Part shown: in pieces, positions 19,025 to 26,180 of the stretch | How positions within the stretch are numbered: the first letter of the stretch is position 1 | Layout of the letters: every line of letters starts with the position of its first letter | DNA from: an uncultured Bacilli bacterium | GTDB taxonomy: Bacteria > Bacillota_I > Bacilli_A > RF39 > UBA660 | Reading direction: 5' to 3' | NCBI GenBank assembly: GCA_947631035.1 | Contig: CANRJW010000006.1 | Span: 1 to 53,620 of the forward strand | DNA: 53,620 bases | Program-made: the position numbers and the translations under genes | Notes under the pieces: generated by a model | Told to the model about the DNA's origin: nothing | Seen by the model: only the letters and a program-made list of their open reading frames with translations | Databases searched by the model: none

Positions 19025-19033
19025 AAACACTCC

Positions 19034-19960
19034 TTAATTTATTTTATCAATTGACTCAATTAAATACTTTTTGTTTTTTAATATTATATTAATTATTAAA
19101 GATAAATATTTTAAGATAAAAGCAAATAATCCGAAAATACCAAAAAATCCAAAAGATAAAAATAACATAGTGGTGGTCCAACCGGCAATTGGATTACTAC
19201 CTAAAAAAATTATGGTTGTATATATACCAACAATTAAAGTGATGGCCATCATTAAAAATGATAGGAAAATGGATATTCTAAAACCAATATCTGTAAATAA
19301 AAGTAAGGCATCTGTTGCAGTTTTTTCTCGGTCTTTTTTTTGATTTTTGCTCATTGCTTCTTTATCTTTAACACTATCTTTATAGTAAATGGTTTTTACT
19401 TTTAATCCGCAATTTGCATATATGGCTTTTCGATAAGGTATACTTTTGTTAATTGAATTAATGCGATTAATGGCTCTTCTAGATAAAATTCTAAAACTTT
19501 CAGTGCTAATATTATATTGAGTATTTGCAAATTTATTAAAAATGAAATAAAACATTTTTGAAGACAAATATTTTGATTTTTCTGGTGCAGCATTTACTAT
19601 GTCATAACCTTCTAATGAATCCTCATAAATTTTAAAAATGGTTTTTAAGTCATAATCAATAATAGTAGAATCAAATTCATAAACGAAATCTCCTATAGAC
19701 AAATCAACACCAGCATTCATGGAAAGTTCTCTACCTTGGTAGTAACTCATGTTAATAATGGTTATGTTACCATTTGTTTTAGTAGCCACTTTTTTAATAA
19801 CATCCACTGAATTATCAGTAGAAGAATCATTTACACAGATAATTTCAAATTTTAAAAATTTTTTCTCTAATATTTCAATTAGATGATTTAAAAAATTTTC
19901 AATATTTTTTTCACAATTATTAACATAAACAACTGCCGAAATAAAGTTTTTTTCTTTCAT
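19034..19960 (-). CDS. GT2 polyprenyl-phosphate glycosyltransferase (ArnC/GtrB-like)
   Basis: A 308-residue GT-A glycosyltransferase with two C-terminal transmembrane helices (about 229-255 and 264-297). The N-terminal part has ISAVVYVNNCEKNI, the nucleotide-binding ICVNDSSTDNS and a YEFDSTIID acidic motif in place of the usual D-x-D. Such enzymes place one sugar on undecaprenyl phosphate at the cytoplasmic face. ATG at 19960 follows GAGGTG; the preceding FAD-oxidoreductase gene stops only two bases before it. The two EamA halves directly downstream fit as the matching flippase. Confidence 0.83.
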   Translation of the reverse strand: MKEKNFISAVVYVNNCEKNIENFLNHLIEILEKKFLKFEIICVNDSSTDNSVDVIKKVATKTNGNITIINMSYYQGRELSMNAGVDLSIGDFVYEFDSTIIDYDLKTIFKIYEDSLEGYDIVNAAPEKSKYLSSKMFYFIFNKFANTQYNISTESFRILSRRAINRINSINKSIPYRKAIYANCGLKVKTIYYKDSVKDKEAMSKNQKKDREKTATDALLLFTDIGFRISIFLSFLMMAITLIVGIYTTIIFLGSNPIAGWTTTMLFLSFGFFGIFGLFAFILKYLSLIINIILKNKKYLIESIDKIN

Positions 19961-19961
19961 A

Positions 19962-21077
19962 TTATAACACCTCATCTAAATCATATACTGTATTTATTTT
20001 ACCAGATAAAACGCTAATAAACGTTGGATTTTTAGTAAAAGTTTTAATAACCGTTGGACGCGAATCATCAATTTCTGATGCCATTAAAATAGGCTTAATT
20101 GAGAAAAGCGATTTTTCATATTTGATTTTGAAATCATCCTTTAAATATTTTTTAGCTAAATTATACATGTAAGGCCAAGCACTTTCTGGTTTTGCAATAC
20201 ATTTATTACAATTTCCTAAATTTTTAGAACTACAATATCCCTCACTATTGTTTTGACAAGCAAAACTTGGTAATTCATCATAACAAGTTTTATGTGGGGT
20301 AAAGGTTACAGAAGTTAAACTATGATAACCTGTTTTTCCAAAAGGCATAATAGAAAAGAATGGACCATCCATTACCGTTATACCAACATTTTTTAATTCT
20401 TCTGAAACACTACATAAGATGATTTCACATAATTCGTATTTAATTTTAAATTTTTCTAATCCCAGTTTATCTAAAATTTGATTAACACTCGCATAAGTGG
20501 TATTTAGTAAAAATCCAGTTTGATATTTCTTTTTATCTTCCGTAATTATTTCATATAATTGATTTATTTGTTTAATAGTGTCAATTTCTATATTGTATAG
20601 AATTTGCACATTTTCAAATTTACTAATTTCTTTTAAAAAATAATCTCTTAATATCATAGCATCATATGTATATTCTTTTGTTAAAAATGCTCCATCACAC
20701 ATACCTTCTTTAAAATATTTGGTTGTTGCAATTTCATCACATTGAATATTTGCATCTTTACAAAATTTTTTGAATTGTTTAGCATCTGTCCAAGAAAAAT
20801 CCGTTGATGTGGCATAAACTTGATCAAAATCTTTTAATACAGAAAAATCATAGTCTTTATTAAATCTTTCAAAATAACCAGCAGATTTAATAGCAGTAGA
20901 GTAAGAACGTGGGTAATGATATCCCATGTGAACTCTTGCTTGATTCACATAAGTGGCTCTTGAAAATGCTTCACTTTCTTTTTCTAAAACAAGTATTTTT
21001 TCACCTTTTTTTCCACAATGGAGAGCAGAGTATAAACCATATATTCCAGCTCCAATAATAATTTTATCATACTTCAT
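19962..21077 (-). CDS. FAD-dependent oxidoreductase (DAO family) of the lipid-linked sugar cluster
   Basis: A 371-residue flavoprotein. The N-terminal Rossmann motif is IIGAGIYGLYSALHCGKKG (7-25), followed by VLEKESEAFSRAT as in D-amino-acid-oxidase-type enzymes. A loop near residues 269-290 carries four cysteines (ACQNNSEGYCSSKNLGNCNKC), which might bind a metal; this is an observation, not a known motif to me. Homologues of this type sit in surface-polysaccharide loci, but the substrate, perhaps a sugar or sugar-linked amino group, is not known. It begins two bases after the upstream GT2 gene. Confidence 0.75.
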   Translation of the reverse strand: MKYDKIIIGAGIYGLYSALHCGKKGEKILVLEKESEAFSRATYVNQARVHMGYHYPRSYSTAIKSAGYFERFNKDYDFSVLKDFDQVYATSTDFSWTDAKQFKKFCKDANIQCDEIATTKYFKEGMCDGAFLTKEYTYDAMILRDYFLKEISKFENVQILYNIEIDTIKQINQLYEIITEDKKKYQTGFLLNTTYASVNQILDKLGLEKFKIKYELCEIILCSVSEELKNVGITVMDGPFFSIMPFGKTGYHSLTSVTFTPHKTCYDELPSFACQNNSEGYCSSKNLGNCNKCIAKPESAWPYMYNLAKKYLKDDFKIKYEKSLFSIKPILMASEIDDSRPTVIKTFTKNPTFISVLSGKINTVYDLDEVL

Positions 21078-21079
21078 AT

Positions 21080-21889
21080 TTATTCATCCTTTACATCGTA
21101 TTTTCCAAACATATTTCGAAACAAGATTTTAATAAGTTCAAGGTTTCCTTTAAAAAAACTAATTTTTGTAGGAGTTTTTCCAGTTTTCGGATATTCTCGA
21201 GTTACAGGAATTTCACAAACTTTCATTCCGAGTTGTGATGCCTTTACGGATAGAAAAGCCAGAAGTTCATAACTTACAAATATTTCTCGAAAAGGATTTA
21301 CTTTTGGATGTTCTAAATATTTTTTAGAATAGGCTCGATAGGCATTAGTTGTATCAGTAAATCTTTTTCTAGCCGTTAAAGAGATAATAGGGGCATGAAT
21401 AAGTTTAACAGATATTAGTCGAATTAATGGAGTGTTTATTGCTTTTCCTCCTTTTATGAATCTTGAACCTTGTACAAAGTCGTAACCTTCTTCTAATTTC
21501 TCTATAAACCTTGGAACATCTTCTATGCTATCTTTATTATTTCCGTCTATAGTTATTATGCCTTTATATCCTCTTTTTAAACACCACCAAAATCCCATGC
21601 GTAATTGTGTTCCTTGTTTCCCTGGACTTAATTTTGTTAAAACAGTATTTACTTTTAATTTTTCCATTAATGTATCGTTTAAACTATTGTCCGTAGATCC
21701 CCCATCCAAAATGATGATATCGACATATTCGTTAATGTTTGCTTTAAGGGCTCTTTCAAGTTCTTTTTTTATTCTGATTCCTTCATTTATAACAGGTATA
21801 CATACACAATAATCCTGTGTCTTTTTATGATATTCTTTACAATTGAATTCAGGAATTCCTTCTTGTTTTGCAAAATTTGTTACTTTCAT
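21080..21889 (-). CDS. GT2 glycosyltransferase (dolichyl-phosphate mannosyltransferase-like)
   Basis: A 269-residue GT-A enzyme without membrane helices. Key blocks are YCVCIPVINEGIRIKKEL, DIIILDGGSTDNSL and ITIDGNNKDS, the last standing where the metal-binding D-x-D is expected. Its fold is like the DPM1 group that makes polyprenyl-phosphate sugars, so the cluster has two such enzymes. It is packed between the epimerase fusion (3-base gap) and the FAD oxidoreductase. The donor and acceptor are unknown. Confidence 0.8.
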   Translation of the reverse strand: MKVTNFAKQEGIPEFNCKEYHKKTQDYCVCIPVINEGIRIKKELERALKANINEYVDIIILDGGSTDNSLNDTLMEKLKVNTVLTKLSPGKQGTQLRMGFWWCLKRGYKGIITIDGNNKDSIEDVPRFIEKLEEGYDFVQGSRFIKGGKAINTPLIRLISVKLIHAPIISLTARKRFTDTTNAYRAYSKKYLEHPKVNPFREIFVSYELLAFLSVKASQLGMKVCEIPVTREYPKTGKTPTKISFFKGNLELIKILFRNMFGKYDVKDE

Positions 21890-21892
21890 ATA

Positions 21893-23605
21893 CTATAAAC
21901 TCCTAACATAATTGATTGTTTTTTCTATATCTTCTTTATTTTCCTGCATTTTCATTTCAATAGAAACATAATTATTGTATTCTTTTTCTCTTAAAATTGC
22001 AAAAAGTTCTTCGTGTAATTGTTTAGGAGTAATGATTGTTAGATTTGGTTCACTAATGTGTATATGATGAATATATTCTAAATTTTCTCTTAAAATATCT
22101 AAACTTTCTTGATTACTTATAACAGTTCCTAAATCATAGTTTATTTTAATGCTGTCTAAATGAATTTGTTTCACAAAATTTAAAGCCTCAGTAGTTGTGT
22201 TTAAAAAATTTGTATTATAAATAGTAGGGTTTGGTTCAATGGCAATCACAACATTTTTTTCTAGAGCATACTTACCAATTTTAGTAAAAAATTCTATTGC
22301 TTTTGGATAATCTTCTTTATAGTTACCCATATATCTATTTTTAGGAGAACCAAAAACTAAATTTGGACAATGAATTGCCTCGGCAAAATCAATGGCCTTA
22401 TAGGTGTATTCTAATAAAGTATTAAAATTTTCTTCACTTTCAAATATTTTTTCTGTTTTTCCAAACCAAATGGATTGCATAGAGACAATATCAAAATTAT
22501 ATTCTTGTTTTAACTTTTCAATTTTTGTTTTTGCTTCTTCTAAATGATCATAGGGATTCATTTCAATAATTCTTGTTGGAGCAATTTCTAAACCTTGAAT
22601 GTTCTTATCTTTTAAAAAAGCATAAATTTCATTATCCATTTCTTTTGGCCAGGCAATATTGGATATAGCAATTTTTATTGGATGTTTTTCTTTTTCTACA
22701 AATTGTTTTATATCTTCTAAAATAAATTCTTTGTCAAAAATATAGCCATTTTTTCCACCATATAATGAATCATATTTAGTTTTAAAATTATAGTAAGGCA
22801 CAGAGTTATTTATTTCGTTTCTAAAATCTTTTTGTAAAATATAGTGATAAACTTCATGAATAGAAACAGGTTCAGTAGCTAGATTTAAAACTTTGATGTT
22901 ATTTTCTAAAGCTATTATGATATGTTTCCATAAATAAGCCAAATTATAAAATTGAAAAATGCCTCTACTGTCTGTAAAATTTAAGGCACTAAAGTCAATC
23001 GTATTAAAATACTCTTTTAATTTTTTGTTTTCATCTGGTGTTAAGGATTTACATTTATAAAAACCATTATCTTCTTTTTCATAATAACTTTCTATAAAAT
23101 TATTTTTATTTTTTAATTCTATAAATTTTTCTTCTTTTAACATGCTTGGAATAATTTTAATTAGATCATAAATAAAATTCTTTTTAATATTTTTACCATA
23201 TAATCCAGGTAGGTGAACAATTAAATAATCTTGATAATTTTCTTTTACCCATTTTTCTAAATAATAGCGATTTTTTCCGTAAGCTTCTAAATCTTCAGAG
23301 ATAATTTCGGTATCTTCATCAACAAGGTCTGGATTTTTATAAATGTCGATTGTTGAAATAAGGACAATCTTTTTTGGATTAATTTTTTTTATATTTTCTA
23401 TGGCGTTTTCAATTACTTTAAAATCTTCTTCGGGATTTTTATTTGCAATAAATTTTTGGGCTGGAACACCACTATAAACAAGTAAATCCGGATTTTTTCC
23501 AAAGGCTTTTTCAATCTTTTTTGAATTAAACAAGCCATCAAAAGCATATTGGTTGACCAAATTAGAACCCACAAAACCTGTATAACCAACTAAAAAAGTA
23601 GTCAT
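21893..23605 (-). CDS. Fusion of NAD-dependent sugar epimerase/dehydratase and xylose-isomerase-like TIM barrel
   Basis: A 570-residue two-domain protein. Residues 1-300 are a short-chain dehydrogenase/epimerase with the NAD motif GYTGFVGS (8-15) and LISTIDIY; the catalytic YxxxK position reads YGKNR, so lysine is replaced by arginine if the alignment is right. Residues 305-570 match the AP-endonuclease-2/sugar isomerase barrel (IAISNIAWPKE, GLEIAPTRI, VIAIEPNPTIY, INYDLGTVISN, HIHISEPNL), with the metal-ligand-type E, D and H residues present. A fusion of these two activities suggests successive steps in making one unusual sugar. ATG 23605 follows AGGAGG. First gene of the minus-strand cluster. 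Confidence 0.8.
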   Translation of the reverse strand: MTTFLVGYTGFVGSNLVNQYAFDGLFNSKKIEKAFGKNPDLLVYSGVPAQKFIANKNPEEDFKVIENAIENIKKINPKKIVLISTIDIYKNPDLVDEDTEIISEDLEAYGKNRYYLEKWVKENYQDYLIVHLPGLYGKNIKKNFIYDLIKIIPSMLKEEKFIELKNKNNFIESYYEKEDNGFYKCKSLTPDENKKLKEYFNTIDFSALNFTDSRGIFQFYNLAYLWKHIIIALENNIKVLNLATEPVSIHEVYHYILQKDFRNEINNSVPYYNFKTKYDSLYGGKNGYIFDKEFILEDIKQFVEKEKHPIKIAISNIAWPKEMDNEIYAFLKDKNIQGLEIAPTRIIEMNPYDHLEEAKTKIEKLKQEYNFDIVSMQSIWFGKTEKIFESEENFNTLLEYTYKAIDFAEAIHCPNLVFGSPKNRYMGNYKEDYPKAIEFFTKIGKYALEKNVVIAIEPNPTIYNTNFLNTTTEALNFVKQIHLDSIKINYDLGTVISNQESLDILRENLEYIHHIHISEPNLTIITPKQLHEELFAILREKEYNNYVSIEMKMQENKEDIEKTINYVRSL

Positions 23606-23640
23606 AAATACCTCCTAAAATAAACACTTTTACTGAGGTA

Positions 23641-23670
23641 ATTATAGCATGCTATAAAGATGATTTGCAA
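23641..23670 (-). promoter_or_regulatory. Divergent promoter region with 16-bp palindrome
   Basis: Minus-strand promoter of the six-gene cluster: -35 TTGCAA (23670-23665), 18-bp spacer, TATAAT (23646-23641) with TGC before it. The perfect palindrome TTATAGCATGCTATAA (23642-23657) gives a mirror extended -10, TGCTATAAA (23650-23658), on the plus strand. The plus-strand promoter would originally have faced the acyltransferase gene now 1.3 kb away. Confidence 0.65.
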
Positions 23671-23674
23671 ATAA

Positions 23675-23699
23675 TTCTATTTTTTGTTAAACTTAAAAA
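23675..23699 (+). repeat. 25-bp target-site duplication, left copy (IS copy 1)
   Basis: The 25 bases here (TTCTATTTTTTG...TTAAAAA) are repeated exactly at 24937-24961 on the other side of the IS. Confidence 0.9.
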
Positions 23700-23899
23700 T
23701 GTGCAATTATAATAGAAATGTGACAGTTATTCCAATTTACCATCAAAATTTCAGGAACCGATAATGTGATGATAAGGCAGAGGCTCAGCAGCGAGTAGCA
23801 AAGCTACAATCTGCCTGAGGCACAGAAGCCTATCACATCATCCCTAAAATTTTAATGTTTTCTCGGCATAAACTTTATCAAAGAAGAAATAATTGCACA
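23700..23899. repeat. 200-nt imperfect palindrome in the IS left end
   Basis: The left-end 11-mer TGTGCAATTAT is matched by ATAATTGCACA at 23889-23899. Between them, further arms pair (CATCAAAATTTCAGG with CCTAAAATTTTAATG; GTGATGATAAGGC with GCCTATCAC; AGGCAGA with TCTGCCT) up to a tip GTAGC-AAA-GCTAC near 23796-23808. The stretch could fold as one long hairpin in DNA or RNA. No protein is supported in these 250 bases before the transposase gene. Confidence 0.75.
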
Positions 23900-23953
23900 G
23901 TGTAGGTTTGTCAAACCAATCCAACTCAATTTTTGGAAAGGAATGAGAAATCT

Positions 23954-24886
23954 ATGAGTAAACCAAAAATTACTCAGCAGATGAGATACCGAGAGTCTCT
24001 CATCAAATACGCCAAAAAACATGGCGTATCCAAAGCTTCTCGTGTTTACAACACGAATAGGCAATACATCTATCGTTGGAGGAAACGTTACAACGGAGAT
24101 GTTCGTTCTCTAGCAAATGAGAGTACAAAACCGAAAAGTCATCCTAATCAGCATACGAAAGAAGAATTAAAGTTAATTCAAGATGTCTTTCGTAAAAACC
24201 AGAATACAGGTTTAGTTGTTCTTTGGGTAAAATTACAACAACGTGGATATTCTAGATCTATTTCTAGTTTATATCATCAGTTAAAAAAATTAAATCTAAA
24301 ATATGTTACTCCAAAGAAACATAAAAAGAAAACAACAAAACCGTATATTCAGATGACTTTTCCTGGTGAACGAGTCCAGATAGATGTAAAAACCGTTCCA
24401 ACAAAATGTATCGTTGGCCAGTTCAAATTTTATCAATATACAGCTATAGATGAATTCTCTCGTTATCGTTACTTAAAAATCTATGAAGAGAAATCAACAT
24501 ACACTTCGTATAAATTTTTATTGGAAGTAATAAAAAGATTTCCATTTAAAATTTATACGATAAGAACGGATAACGGAGTGGAATTCACCAAAAGACTGAT
24601 ATCTAATGATCCAAATGATATTACCATGTTTGAACTTGGCCTTAAAAGAAATGGTATCCATCATGACTTGATCAAACCTTATACACCAAAACATAATGGT
24701 AAGGTTGAACGAAGTCATCGAAAGGATAACGAACGGTTTTATAATTGCCATCGCTTTTATTCATTAGAAGATGCCAATCAACAGTTGCAAGTTTATTTAA
24801 GGGAATATAATAATTTCCCTATGCAACCTCTTAATTGGAAATCTCCTAATGAATTGCTTCGTGATTATTTTAATTTATTAAAATAA
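23954..24886 (+). CDS. DDE transposase of IS copy 1
   Basis: A 310-residue single-frame transposase. The N-terminal part has a helix-turn-helix (YAKKHGVSKASRVYN, then YIYRWRKRY), followed by an integrase core with the acidic triad in VQIDVKTVP (first D), IRTDNGVEF (second D) and HNGKVERSHRKDNE (glutamate). This layout fits the IS481/IS3-like group without a frameshift. ATG 23954 lies a little downstream of GGAAAGGAA; a TTG at 23933 would add seven residues. It is identical in protein sequence to the second copy, with only silent changes seen, so both insertions are recent. Confidence 0.92.
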   Translation: MSKPKITQQMRYRESLIKYAKKHGVSKASRVYNTNRQYIYRWRKRYNGDVRSLANESTKPKSHPNQHTKEELKLIQDVFRKNQNTGLVVLWVKLQQRGYSRSISSLYHQLKKLNLKYVTPKKHKKKTTKPYIQMTFPGERVQIDVKTVPTKCIVGQFKFYQYTAIDEFSRYRYLKIYEEKSTYTSYKFLLEVIKRFPFKIYTIRTDNGVEFTKRLISNDPNDITMFELGLKRNGIHHDLIKPYTPKHNGKVERSHRKDNERFYNCHRFYSLEDANQQLQVYLREYNNFPMQPLNWKSPNELLRDYFNLLK

Positions 24887-24936
24887 TCTATCGTTGGTTT
24901 GTCGTGACTCTGTCACTTTTGTTTGACAAACCTACA

Positions 24937-24961
24937 TTCTATTTTTTGTTAAACTTAAAAA
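24937..24961 (+). repeat. 25-bp target-site duplication, right copy (IS copy 1)
   Basis: Exact repeat of 23675-23699. Confidence 0.9.
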
Positions 24962-24979
24962 AAGTGAGGAAGTATAAAA

Positions 24980-26085
24980 ATGAAAGATGAAGAAATTTTA
25001 GTTAAAGAGAGTCGGGGGGGGGGACTAGAGTATTAATATACGATTGGGTAAGATTGATTGCTATGATTTTAGTTGTTATTGGTCATAGCATGTATTTAAA
25101 TATTACTTCAACTTATGGTAGTATAAATTATACATTGCCTTCAAATATAAGTGATGAATATTTTAGTGGATTATTTACTTTTTTCAAGATGTTACCCACC
25201 TGGATTTATCAGTTCCATATGCCACTTTTTTTTGCTCTATCAGGTGCTGTATTAGCCCTTAAACCTATAAAAAATTTTGACAAATTGTGTAAGGGAAAAT
25301 TTAAGAGATTAATAATACCGTATTTTATTTATGGCTGTTTATTTATGATTCCTATTAAGTATATTAGTGGTTTTTATGTAAATTCTAGTATTTTACCTGC
25401 ACTGAAAGGATTTTTAATTGGAATAGAAGGTAGTCATTTATGGTTTTTACCATCTTTATTTTGGTGCACAATTTCTTTTGCAATTATATATCTTTTGTTC
25501 TCTAAAGTAACTGAGAGTAAATATGTATTGTTGATCGTCACCGGAATAATTCAAATTTTATATAATTATTTGCCTTTTGATGTTTTTTTCTTGAAAATGG
25601 GGTTAAGTTATATATTTTGGTTTGCGTCAGGATTTGTGTTTGAGTTAGAAAGAAAATCTTTACACTATAATTTTAAAAAAAATATGATATATTTTATAAT
25701 AACAATTATATTGGAAATATTAAATTTTAAATATAAGTTTTTTAATTCTTTTTTTGAAATTTTTTGTGGATGTGTTTTTGTATATTTATTAGCAGAAATT
25801 TGTTCATTTCTATTTAAAAAGATAGCAAATAATTCTTTTTGGAAATTGATAATACAAAATTTATTTTTTGTATATTTGTTACATGATCCATTAGAATATT
25901 TAGTTTTAAAGATATTTATGTCACATAATTGGTTAACTACTTCTTATGGGTGTTATTTTTACTTATTTTCTAGAACAATTTTAGTTTTTATGGTTTGCCT
26001 AGTTTTAGGTGTGTTAATAGAAAAATTAAAAAAAATAATTGCAAATTTATTAGGCGATAATTCTTTCCAACAATTAGTGCAATGA
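24980..26085 (+). CDS. Acyltransferase-3 family membrane protein, phase-variable, out of frame here
   Basis: ATG 24980 follows GAGGAAG by 7 bases and reads MKDEEILVKESR into a run of ten G (25014-25023), then stops at 25034-25036 after 18 codons. With eleven G (or eight) the same start runs through TRVLIYDWVRLIAMILVVIG into the whole open frame to 26085, giving 368 residues. That junction is the normal N-terminus of acyltransferase-3 proteins (YDWxRxIAxxxVVxGH, with the catalytic histidine), which move acyl groups onto surface sugars with about ten membrane helices. So the gene is intact apart from the tract and is OFF in this sequence. An internal ATG at 25054 lacks a ribosome site and would lose the first motif. 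Confidence 0.85.
25014..25023 (+). repeat. Poly-G tract (G10), coding phase switch 1
   Basis: Ten G residues in the 12th to 15th codons of the acyltransferase gene. Predicted ON lengths are 8 or 11; the 9- and 10-G forms meet early stops. Confidence 0.9.
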
Positions 26086-26104
26086 AATTTTCCTGTATTA
26101 TCTA

Positions 26105-26133
26105 TTGAAAAATACTATTTTAAATGTTATCAT
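26105..26133 (+). promoter_or_regulatory. Promoter of the GT-C operon
   Basis: TTGAAA at 26105-26110, 17-bp spacer, TATCAT at 26128-26133 with an extended TGT. It serves the genes at 26181, 27791 and 30049. Confidence 0.6.
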
Positions 26134-26180
26134 TATCATGGTTAATTTCCAATTAGTTTGGTAGTATTGTGGGGATAATT

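Larger units (their letters stand above)
23700..24936 (+). mobile_element. Insertion sequence copy 1 (1,237 bp, IS481/IS1202-like, 25-bp TSD)
   Basis: The element is bounded by a 25-bp direct repeat. The outer ends form an imperfect 27-bp inverted repeat: left TGTGCAATTATAATAG..., right (reverse complement) TGTAGGTTTGTCAAAC..., matching at 18 of 27 positions, with GTGACAG shared perfectly at positions 21-27 from each end (23720-23726 and 24910-24916). One transposase gene reads plus. The first 200 bases are a long imperfect palindrome, and a second copy of the right-end sequence (TGTAGGTTTGTCAAAC) lies inside at 23901. Long duplications of this size are known for IS1202-type elements; family placement is tentative. 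Confidence 0.9.

Noticed and set aside
5183-19030. UGA read as tryptophan (mycoplasma code)
   Set aside because: TGA ends rimI and the first EamA half at sensible places, and tryptophans are encoded by TGG throughout.
24980-26085. The acyltransferase and split GT-C genes as ordinary pseudogenes
   Set aside because: Each has a single defect at a long G run, no other stops, and an exact family N-terminus or paralogue match when the run changes length.
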